In this document: positions 1-5,899 of the stretch, one piece after another
Position numbering within the stretch: position 1 is the stretch's first letter
Layout: each line of letters opens with the position of its first letter
Assembly (NCBI GenBank): GCA_019090225.1
Contig: JAHRWI010000170.1
Coordinates: 1 to 18,994 of the forward strand
Length of the DNA stretch: 18,994 nucleotides
Origin: Porticoccaceae bacterium
GTDB lineage: Bacteria > Pseudomonadota > Gammaproteobacteria > Pseudomonadales > Porticoccaceae
Direction: 5' to 3'
Made by a program: the position numbers and the translations under genes
Notes under the pieces: generated by a model
What the model was told of the DNA's origin: nothing
The model's input: only the letters and a program-made list of their open reading frames with translations
The model's database searches: none

Positions 1-1
1 C

Positions 2-301
2 CGGCTTGATAAAAAAGCTCACCGTGTGAACCGGGTGTTGCTCAATCTGGGTGAACCCCTGAGTGAAGCCAGCCTGGCTTTTTTGCAGAAAGAGCATGTT
101 TACCTCAAGGTAGTTGATGCCGATTACGATCAATTTGTGGCCTTGTTGGCAGCCACCAATGCTGATTGGCAAGCTGACAGTGCGCGATTGTTTTTGGTCG
201 ATCAGAATGGCGAGATGATGATGTATTACACGCCAGACCATGACGGCAGCGATATCTTGGCCGACCTTCGGCATCTCCTTAAATATTCCCCTGAACCTTA
301 A
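2..301 (+). CDS. Cox-cluster thioredoxin/SCO-like protein, C-terminal fragment
   Basis: This is the 3' end of a gene that begins before the window: the frame is open from base 2, so the GTG at 26 is probably an internal valine and not the start. The visible part (about 99 residues) ends with a strand-turn-strand segment (LFLVDQNGEMMMYY) and a final helix (ILADLRHLLKYS). That pattern matches the C-terminus of the small membrane-anchored, thioredoxin-like protein found between SURF1 and COX15 in Pseudomonas-type cox clusters, where the closing phrase is similar to 'LFIVDPLGNLMMRY...LLEDLKKLLKLS'. The CxxxC region, if present, lies outside the window. It sits 31 nt before COX15 and is probably in the same operon. 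A role in oxidase metallation or assembly is inferred from context and fold only. Confidence 0.7.
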   Translation, partial: RLDKKAHRVNRVLLNLGEPLSEASLAFLQKEHVYLKVVDADYDQFVALLAATNADWQADSARLFLVDQNGEMMMYYTPDHDGSDILADLRHLLKYSPEP

Positions 302-332
302 AGTGCAAATATTGTAAGCATGGGGAATTGTT

Positions 333-1397
333 ATGCGGGACTCTAGGAAGACTTTGATAGAAAAGCGCTTTGCAAGGGCCTATCGGCTAGCCCTGCTTGC
401 CACCGTTGTTGCTGCTACTGTGGTGGTATTGGGTGCCTTCACCCGACTAGTTGACGCGGGTCTCGGTTGTCCAGATTGGCCGGGTTGCTATGGGCACCTG
501 ATGTGGCCCGATGAAGCCCACGAAATTGCTCGGGCTGAAGAGCGCTTCCCCGATGCTGTTGTCGAGCCGGATAAAACCTGGCCAGAGATGGTGCACCGCT
601 ATTTTGCCAGCAGTCTGGGTTTGATCATTATTTGCCTGGCGGTACTGGCCTGGCGCAACCGAGACACTAAAAGATTTCCGTTTCGTCTGCCATTGCTGTT
701 GTTGTTTCTGGTGGTTTGGCAGGGTCTGTTCGGTATGTGGACCGTGACTTTGAAGTTGTGGCCACAGGTTGTGACCTTGCATCTGCTGGGTGGCGTGAGC
801 ATATTTTCTCTGATCTGGTTGTTAGCGTTGCGACTTCGTGACCAGCCCTGGGTACTCACCGCGAGTAGTTGGCATAAGCTCAATACCTTTAAGCCCTGGC
901 TGATTGCTGGGGTAATCATATTGTTTATGCAAATTGCGCTGGGTGGCTGGTTGAGCTCTAACTATGGGGCTTTTGCCTGTGGCGATTTTCCCCGCTGTCA
1001 GGAGCAATGGTTGCCGTCAATGAATTTGAGCGAAGGCTTTAATATATTGCAGAGTGTGGGCCCTAATTATCTGGGCGGCCTGATGACCAGTGAGGCTCGG
1101 GTTGCAATACACTGGATTCATCGAGTCGGCGCGCTGGTGACTTTTCTGTATTTATCGGGGTTTTGTCTGGCGCTATTTTTTGTCGGTGATCGCCGGGTCA
1201 ACCGTATGGCGATTATCATCTTTGGCATGCTGCTGGTACAGGTGGGGCTTGGTATCAGCAATGTGTTGCTGGCCATTCCCTTGTTGGTAGCGGTTTTGCA
1301 TAATGCCGGAGCCTCGCTATTGATGCTGAGTCTAGTGACGCTCGGTGTAAAAATCTGGATAGCGACTAAACCAGTGGAAGAAATTTCGGATGACTAG
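333..1397 (+). CDS. ctaA: Heme A synthase, COX15/CtaA family
   Basis: A 354-residue polytopic inner-membrane protein that oxidises the C8 methyl of heme O to a formyl group, giving heme A for aa3-type cytochrome c oxidase. It shows the family's two-half layout with conserved histidines in helices: H88 (MVHRYFASSLG), H150 (VVTLHLLGG), H263 (IHWIHRVGA) and H323 (VLHNAGAS). Two cysteine pairs lie in the periplasmic loops: C46/C52 (GCPDWPGC) and C216/C222 (CGDFPRC). About eight hydrophobic segments are visible, and the length is normal for the proteobacterial type. A GGGGA sequence just before the ATG acts as ribosome-binding site. The 3' end overlaps ctaB by 8 nt, so translation is probably coupled. 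The family assignment is firm. Confidence 0.95.
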   Translation: MRDSRKTLIEKRFARAYRLALLATVVAATVVVLGAFTRLVDAGLGCPDWPGCYGHLMWPDEAHEIARAEERFPDAVVEPDKTWPEMVHRYFASSLGLIIICLAVLAWRNRDTKRFPFRLPLLLLFLVVWQGLFGMWTVTLKLWPQVVTLHLLGGVSIFSLIWLLALRLRDQPWVLTASSWHKLNTFKPWLIAGVIILFMQIALGGWLSSNYGAFACGDFPRCQEQWLPSMNLSEGFNILQSVGPNYLGGLMTSEARVAIHWIHRVGALVTFLYLSGFCLALFFVGDRRVNRMAIIIFGMLLVQVGLGISNVLLAIPLLVAVLHNAGASLLMLSLVTLGVKIWIATKPVEEISDD

Positions 1398-2316
1398 TGT
1401 TGAATTAAATACCGAACGGCCCGGCTGGCGCGATTTTCTGGAATTGTGCAAACCAGCGGTTGTGGTGGTGATGATTGTCACCTCCCTCATCGGCATGTTC
1501 CTGGCGGTACCGGGCATGGTGCCGATAGATGTGTTGATTCTGGGGAATGTGGGCATTGCTCTGAGTGCCGGCTCTGCAGCGACTGTAAATCATCTGGTCG
1601 ATCGGCAGATCGACTTAAAAATGGCCAGAACGCTGAATAGACCGATTGCTCAAGGTAGAGTTGAGCCGATCCAGGCGATTATTTTTGCCGCCGTGCTGGG
1701 TATTGTTGGTATGGCTATTCTGGTCATTTATATCAACATCCTTACTGCCTGGCTCACCCTTGCTTCTCTATTGGGCTACGCAGTGGTCTATACGGTTTTT
1801 TTAAAACGGGCAACGCCGCAAAACATTGTTATTGGTGGTCTCGCCGGTGCCGCGCCACCCTTGCTGGGCTGGACTGCGGTGACCAATGATATTCACCCCC
1901 ATGCGCTGTTGTTGGTGTTGATCGTCTTTATCTGGACACCACCCCATTTCTGGGCCTTGGCACTGCATCGCAAGGAAGAATATGCCAAAGCCGATGTGCC
2001 CATGTTGCCCGTGACCCACGGTGAACGTTATACCAAGCTGCATACTCTGCTTTACACCATTGTGCTGATTCCTGTGACCGTCATGCCCTGGCTGGTGGGT
2101 ATGAGTGGCTGGATGTATTTGCTCGGTGCGCTGGTGCTGGGTGGCGGATTTTTGTACTGGGCCATCGTGTTGATGGTCAGTAAAAAACCGGACCTAGGTA
2201 TGGCGACCTTCAAATATTCCATTGTTTATCTATTGGCGTTATTTGCCATTATGTTGATTGATCATTACCTGGTTGAAGGGTCTTTAACAGCGGTGCAGCA
2301 GGGTGTGTTGAGCTAA
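1390..2316 (+). CDS. ctaB: Protoheme IX farnesyltransferase (heme O synthase)
   Basis: A 308-residue UbiA-family membrane prenyltransferase that attaches farnesyl diphosphate to protoheme to make heme O, the substrate of the preceding COX15. The first Asp-rich signature is N67-x3-D71-x3-D75 followed by MARTLNRP. The second conserved loop is YTVFLKRATPQNIVIGG at about 134-150. The third is TPPHFWALALHRKEEYAKAD at about 183-202. Some eight or nine hydrophobic helices alternate with these loops. The gene overlaps COX15 by 8 nt and its TAA stop shares one base with the SCO1 ATG. It is also known as cyoE, but the cox context favours ctaB. Confidence 0.95.
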   Translation: MTSVELNTERPGWRDFLELCKPAVVVVMIVTSLIGMFLAVPGMVPIDVLILGNVGIALSAGSAATVNHLVDRQIDLKMARTLNRPIAQGRVEPIQAIIFAAVLGIVGMAILVIYINILTAWLTLASLLGYAVVYTVFLKRATPQNIVIGGLAGAAPPLLGWTAVTNDIHPHALLLVLIVFIWTPPHFWALALHRKEEYAKADVPMLPVTHGERYTKLHTLLYTIVLIPVTVMPWLVGMSGWMYLLGALVLGGGFLYWAIVLMVSKKPDLGMATFKYSIVYLLALFAIMLIDHYLVEGSLTAVQQGVLS

Positions 2317-2996
2317 TGGAAAACACTCGTAATGACAAAAAGACTAAACGCAACATACGACTGGTTGTTGTGGGCGTGTTGGTGTTCAGCGCGCTGACTA
2401 TCGCCGCGCTGGCAAATAAATTGTCTCAACCGCGCATACTGAATAAATATGAATTACGTGACTACGGTGCTTTGTTGCTTGATGAGCCACAGCCCCTGCT
2501 CGACTTCGCCCTGTTAGATCAGGATGGAAAAATATTTGATCGACAGCGCTTGCAAGGCCGTTGGACGGTGTTTTTTTTCGGTTTCACGAATTGTGGAGAT
2601 GTCTGCCCAACGACGATGTCGGTGTTGGCAAAAACCTATGCAGAATTGAAAGCGCCGGAAAAAAGTGATTTCCAGGTGGTGTTTGTTACGGTCGATCCGG
2701 ATCGAGATACCGGGCCGATTTTAAAAGACTATACGACGCGATTTAACACTGATTTCGTGGGTCTTACCGGAGCAATGGCGGATTTAATTAATTTTGCCAG
2801 TCAGATGAAAGTGCCCTACCGTCCGGTACTGGAAGGACAGGAGTCCTCAAGCGACACCCAGCAAGAACCTCAGCATAGTGCTAACTTGATTGTGGTTAAT
2901 CCCAAGGGCGAGCTTCATGGTTTTTTTCGACCGCCCTTTGCTCATGGTGGTTTGCGTGTTGTCTGGCGCTCGCTTAGAGCGAGCTATGCGGGTTAA
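2316..2996 (+). CDS. SCO1/SenC/PrrC-type copper chaperone for cytochrome oxidase
   Basis: A 226-residue protein with one N-terminal membrane anchor (about residues 15-34) and a periplasm-facing thioredoxin fold. The copper-binding set of the SCO family is intact: C93-x3-C97 in TNCGDVCPTTM and the distal His at 187 (PQHSANLIVVNP). The segment TVDPDRDTGPILKDY is also typical of the family. SCO proteins deliver copper to, or reduce the cysteines of, the CuA centre of oxidase subunit II. It starts on the last base of the ctaB stop codon (TAATG), so it is the last gene of a tightly coupled heme A/CuA assembly set. A perfect 6-bp inverted repeat (GCTCGC/GCGAGC, 2968-2984) lies inside its last codons, but no T-run follows it. 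Confidence 0.93.
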   Translation: MENTRNDKKTKRNIRLVVVGVLVFSALTIAALANKLSQPRILNKYELRDYGALLLDEPQPLLDFALLDQDGKIFDRQRLQGRWTVFFFGFTNCGDVCPTTMSVLAKTYAELKAPEKSDFQVVFVTVDPDRDTGPILKDYTTRFNTDFVGLTGAMADLINFASQMKVPYRPVLEGQESSSDTQQEPQHSANLIVVNPKGELHGFFRPPFAHGGLRVVWRSLRASYAG

Positions 2997-3080
2997 GAAG
3001 GTTTTGCTAGGGGCTTAGTAAGAGGTATGCAGGTTGGGGAATTAAGCGCCTGCAATCAAAATTTTATCCAGCAGTAGACC

Positions 3081-3098
3081 AACACTAACAATAAGAGG
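3081..3098 (+). promoter_or_regulatory. Candidate Hfq/Crc-type A-R-N motif overlapping a ribosome-binding site
   Basis: The 18 nt before the LLM oxidoreductase read, in triplets, AAC ACT AAC AAT AAG AGG. Five of the six triplets fit the A-R-N repeat bound by the distal face of Hfq. Bases 3087-3094 are an exact AANAANAA, the 'CA motif' of Pseudomonas Hfq/Crc targets. The last triplet is the Shine-Dalgarno core, 6 nt before the ATG at 3105. The layout resembles the Pseudomonas amiE leader. Regulation here is inferred from the motif and from the Crc homologue at 11000-11776. No other gene leader in the window has an exact match that I found by eye. Confidence 0.4.
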
Positions 3099-3104
3099 TG
3101 GTTT

Positions 3105-3986
3105 ATGAAATTCGGTGTACAGACATTATTTGGCGGGCCAGTGGCCTCACGGCCGGAATTTGTTGTTACAACCGGTAAAGCCATAGAAGAGCGGGGCTTT
3201 AGCCATCTTTGGGCTGCCGAGCATGTGGTAAATTTTCAAAACTACACCTCCTCCTACCCCTACAGCGACGACGGCGTACCGCCGTTTGGCGCAGATACGG
3301 GCATTATCGAACCCTTTACCGCGTTGACTTTTCTTGCGGCCCACACCACCACATTAAAACTCGGCACCGGTATTTCGATCTTACCCCAACGCAATCCGGT
3401 TTATTTTGCCAAGCAGGCTGCGGATGTCGATGTCTTGTCAAATGGGCGTCTGGTAGTCGGTGTCGGTACGGGCTGGTCGGCGGAAGAGTTTGGTGCATTG
3501 AATGTGCCCTTTGAGCGCCGTGGTAGCCGGACGCGGGACTACCTGCAAGTGGTACGTAGCCTGTGGTGCGATGAGGTGTCTAGTTTTAGTGGTGATTTTT
3601 ACCAGCTCCCGGAGTGTGTGCAGTCGCCCAAGCCGGTACAACGGCCGCATCCACCGCTGTTTTTTGGTGGCGAGAGTAACCCGGCTTTGCGACGAGTCGC
3701 GGAGTTTGGTCAAGGCTGGATGGGTTATCGACTAACACCGGACAATTTATCTGAACGCTTGCAAAAGCTTGAAGCCATGTTGAGCGAATATGGTCGTAGC
3801 CTTGATGATATTGAAATCGCTATCTCGCCCTATGACGGCGTGCTCGACCTGGATACGGTCAAACGTTTTGCCGATCTGGGGGTCGCTCAAATTATCCTGG
3901 TTGGTTTCGCTGATAGCCAGGATGACATGCTTCGATTATTGGACGCCTATGCCGATAGCGTGGTGATCCCCGGCGCAGAAATTTAG
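3105..3986 (+). CDS. LLM-class (luciferase-like) flavin/F420-dependent oxidoreductase
   Basis: A 293-residue protein of the bacterial luciferase-like TIM-barrel superfamily. The sequence follows the group annotated as 'probable F420-dependent oxidoreductase' (TIGR03619-like). It has the N-terminal MKFGVQ strand, a GFSHLWAAEHV segment with the conserved acidic and His residues (about 31-41), LKLGTGISILPQRNPVYFAKQ, the GVGTGWSAEEFGALNVPFERRG signature (about 119-140) and PKPVQRPHPPLFFGG. Members oxidise or reduce small organic substrates with FMNH2 or F420H2. The cofactor cannot be told from the sequence, and F420 is uncommon in gammaproteobacteria. The ATG is preceded by AAGAGGTGG. The 108-nt gap after SCO1 has no convincing promoter. 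The substrate is unknown; catabolic detoxification is only a guess. Confidence 0.85.
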   Translation: MKFGVQTLFGGPVASRPEFVVTTGKAIEERGFSHLWAAEHVVNFQNYTSSYPYSDDGVPPFGADTGIIEPFTALTFLAAHTTTLKLGTGISILPQRNPVYFAKQAADVDVLSNGRLVVGVGTGWSAEEFGALNVPFERRGSRTRDYLQVVRSLWCDEVSSFSGDFYQLPECVQSPKPVQRPHPPLFFGGESNPALRRVAEFGQGWMGYRLTPDNLSERLQKLEAMLSEYGRSLDDIEIAISPYDGVLDLDTVKRFADLGVAQIILVGFADSQDDMLRLLDAYADSVVIPGAEI

Positions 3987-3990
3987 TGGG

Positions 3991-4016
3991 GCAGAATTGT
4001 TTCTGCGTATATTTTT
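3991..4016 (+). terminator. Short hairpin plus T-run after the LLM gene
   Basis: GCAGAA (3991-3996), a TTGT loop and TTCTGC (4001-4006) form a perfect 6-bp stem, followed five bases later by a TTTTT run. It lies right after the LLM stop codon and ahead of the DUF1330 gene. A second copy of the 5' arm (CGCAGAA, 3974-3980) in the last LLM codons could pair with the same 3' arm. The stem is short, so it may be only a partial terminator or attenuator. Confidence 0.4.
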
Positions 4017-4043
4017 CCATAATAATTGCCTAAAGGAGACAGC

Positions 4044-4346
4044 ATGACTGCTTACGTCGTTGTTGATATAAAAGTTACCGATCCAGATATCTATGCGCAA
4101 TACCGCGAACTGGCACCTGCCATTGTCAAAGCTTTCGGTGGTGAATATATTGCCCGCGGCGGTAAGACCCAGGTCTTTGAGGGTAGTTATTCGCCTAATA
4201 GAACGGTTATTTTGAGCTTTGAAAGTATCGACCAGGCTCGAAAGTGGATTGATTCTCCTGAGTATCGAGAGGCCCGAAAGTTACGCCATAAATCAACCGT
4301 CTCGACCATGTATGTTGTGGAAGGTGTCGAAGGCGTACCGGTCTAG
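4044..4346 (+). CDS. DUF1330 family protein
   Basis: A 100-residue protein with the DUF1330 pattern: MTAYVVVDIKVTDPDIYAQY at the N-terminus, GGEYIARGGKTQVFEG in the middle and FESIDQARKWIDSPEYREA before the end. These are small ferredoxin-like dimeric alpha/beta-barrel proteins; no reaction is established for the family as a whole. I chose the ATG at 4044 over an upstream in-frame TTG at 4026 because AAAGGAG sits 5-6 nt before it. It is followed 43 nt later by the VOC gene and is probably cotranscribed with it. The LLM/DUF1330/VOC grouping suggests a small-molecule oxidation or detoxification role, which is inference. Confidence 0.85.
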   Translation: MTAYVVVDIKVTDPDIYAQYRELAPAIVKAFGGEYIARGGKTQVFEGSYSPNRTVILSFESIDQARKWIDSPEYREARKLRHKSTVSTMYVVEGVEGVPV

Positions 4347-4389
4347 AGACGCGCAGCTTGTAGTAGCTTGTAGAAGAGGAGCACTAAAA

Positions 4390-4794
4390 ATGATAACTGG
4401 CTTCGATCATGTGGCTATTCCCATGGCGGCGGTGGATGACATGCTTGCCTTCTATAAGGCCATGGGCTTTAAGATCAGTGATGATTATGGTGGCCGGGTT
4501 TATTCGGTTCATTGTGGGAACAATAAAATAAACTTGCATACCCCCCAGATTTGGCAGTCAGACAAGTTCACGCTACGGGGCCACAGCGCTCAGCCGGGTT
4601 GTGGCGACTTTTGTTTCGTTTGGGCTGGTTCCGAGGATTTATTGCACAATACTCTGGCGAAACTCGATGCGGTCATCGAAGAAGGTCCAGTGGAGCGTTT
4701 GGGCGGAAGAAACGGCGGCCAGGATACGGGTATCAGTGTTTATACGCGGGACCCCGATGATAATTTACTCGAATTTATTATTTATCCTGACTAA
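4390..4794 (+). CDS. VOC-family (glyoxalase/dioxygenase-fold) protein
   Basis: A 134-residue single vicinal-oxygen-chelate module made of two beta-alpha-beta3 repeats. It begins FDHVAIPMAAVDDMLAFYKAMGF and ends DPDDNLLEFIIYPD. Candidate metal ligands typical of the fold are H7, H50 (NKINLH) and E128 (LLEF). The fold is shared by glyoxalase I, extradiol dioxygenases and fosfomycin/bleomycin-resistance proteins. The length and C-terminus look most like small uncharacterised 'VOC family virulence/biphenyl dioxygenase-like' proteins, so the substrate is left open. The ATG at 4390 was chosen because AGAGGAGC precedes it; the reading frame is open upstream but overlaps DUF1330. A short direct repeat (AGCTTGTAG twice, 4355-4373) lies in the gap before it. 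Confidence 0.85.
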   Translation: MITGFDHVAIPMAAVDDMLAFYKAMGFKISDDYGGRVYSVHCGNNKINLHTPQIWQSDKFTLRGHSAQPGCGDFCFVWAGSEDLLHNTLAKLDAVIEEGPVERLGGRNGGQDTGISVYTRDPDDNLLEFIIYPD

Positions 4795-4889
4795 GTTTAT
4801 TTGCCGCAGCCTGCGTCATTGATCCGGTCATTGAAAATCCTGGCAGCAGCGCTATTTGCGTCTCTGGCAGCTTCCACGGAAAGGGCCCT

Positions 4890-5486
4890 ATGTTTGATCT
4901 TTACTGCGCGAATCAGCGTGATACCTGCCGGTTTATCTTAGGCAAGGAAGGCACTAGGCCACTGTTTATAGTGGGCCTCAATCCGAGTACTGCGAACCGA
5001 GATAAATCCGATGTCACTGCAACCAAGGTTGCCCGCGTAGCGGAGGCAGAAGGTTACGATGGTTTTGTTATGACGAACCTTTATCCTTTGCGCAGTACCA
5101 ATCCGGATAATCTCCCCGAGCGTGGTGATGGGCGCTTGATCCGTCGTAATCTGGCTGAGATTATGGAGTTGGCTGGACAGCAGTCCGAACCCCATTTTTG
5201 GGCAGCCTGGGGAGCGGATATTAATAAGCGTCCCTACCTGACGAAAGCTTGCCTGCAGCTTGTGGAGGAAGTGGAAAAGTTGGGTGGAACCTGGCGGGCG
5301 TTTGGGCCTTCGTCTACCACCACCTCACCTTCATTGCTGACAAAGTCTGTTGGATTAACGGAACCTTCCCCAAAAGCCCTGTTAACTAAGGCCGGACATC
5401 CCCGGCATCCCTCCCGTTTAAGTTATGCCTGGGCTTTGCAAAGTTTTGATATGCAGGCTTATCTTGCACAGCTGGGCGGTGATTAG
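4890..5486 (+). CDS. DUF1643 family protein
   Basis: A 198-residue protein with the DUF1643 hallmarks: an N-terminal LFIVGLNPSTAN strand-loop (about 25-36), a GFVMTNLYPLRSTNP segment (about 58-72), a WAAWGAD strand (about 104-110), and the C-terminal LTKAGHPRHPSRL motif (about 165-177). The family is widespread, often in accessory regions, and has no settled function. Its conserved N, D/T and H-P-x-H-P positions suggest an enzyme, but none has been demonstrated that I can name. The start ATG has GGAAAGGG upstream. The gene converges on ridA with a 20-nt gap; an imperfect hairpin (GTTTGAG/CTTAAAC, 5496-5512) spans that gap. It appears to mark the end of the accessory island. Confidence 0.85.
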   Translation: MFDLYCANQRDTCRFILGKEGTRPLFIVGLNPSTANRDKSDVTATKVARVAEAEGYDGFVMTNLYPLRSTNPDNLPERGDGRLIRRNLAEIMELAGQQSEPHFWAAWGADINKRPYLTKACLQLVEEVEKLGGTWRAFGPSSTTTSPSLLTKSVGLTEPSPKALLTKAGHPRHPSRLSYAWALQSFDMQAYLAQLGGD

Positions 5487-5506
5487 TTTCGGGTCGTTTG
5501 AGGGGC

Positions 5507-5890
5507 TTAAACCACTATAATGCCATCCATCTCGACCATGGCGTCTTTGGGTAGAGACTTAACGCCGATGGCGGCTCGGGCGGGATAGGGTTGCTCAAAA
5601 AAGCTGGCCATAATTTCGTTGACGGTCGCAAAGTGTCCGAGATCGGTCAGGAAAATATTCAGTTTTACCAAATTATTTAGACCTCCTCCACCCGCTTCGC
5701 AAACCGCTGCCAGGTTGGTAAATACCTGGCGGATTTGATCGTCGATATTGTTACTGATCAGCTCCATGGTGTCTGGCAGCAGCGCTATTTGTCCGGACAG
5801 GTAAACGGTATTGTGAACCTTGATGGCCTGGGAATAGGTCCCGATCGCGCGGGGGGCTTGTTCAGTTTGGATGACAGCTCTATTGGGCAT
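5507..5890 (-). CDS. ridA: RidA family enamine/imine deaminase
   Basis: A 127-residue member of the YjgF/YER057c/UK114 family, which hydrolyses reactive enamine/imine intermediates such as 2-aminoacrylate released by PLP enzymes. Family landmarks are GTYSQAI (Y19), VYLSGQIALLP, and PYPARAAIGVKSLPKDAMVEMDGI with the carboxylate-binding R105 and E120. The Cys at position 107 of E. coli RidA is Ala here, a position that varies in the family. It is the last gene of rpoZ-spoT-ridA, 9 nt after the spoT stop, as in Pseudomonas and many other gammaproteobacteria. The start is ATG with a weak upstream GAGA. Confidence 0.93.
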   Translation of the reverse strand: MPNRAVIQTEQAPRAIGTYSQAIKVHNTVYLSGQIALLPDTMELISNNIDDQIRQVFTNLAAVCEAGGGGLNNLVKLNIFLTDLGHFATVNEIMASFFEQPYPARAAIGVKSLPKDAMVEMDGIIVV

Positions 5891-5899
5891 GATGAGTCT

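Noticed and set aside
848..859. SlmA-binding-site-like 12-mers (10 of 12 matches to GTGAGTACTCAC) here and at 11959-11970
   Set aside because: About 0.7 such hits with up to two mismatches are expected by chance in 19 kb, and both lie in coding sequence with no other support.
2968..2984. Perfect 6-bp inverted repeat GCTCGC-TTAGA-GCGAGC near the SCO1 stop as a terminator
   Set aside because: It lies inside the coding sequence and no T-run follows it, so I do not call it a terminator.
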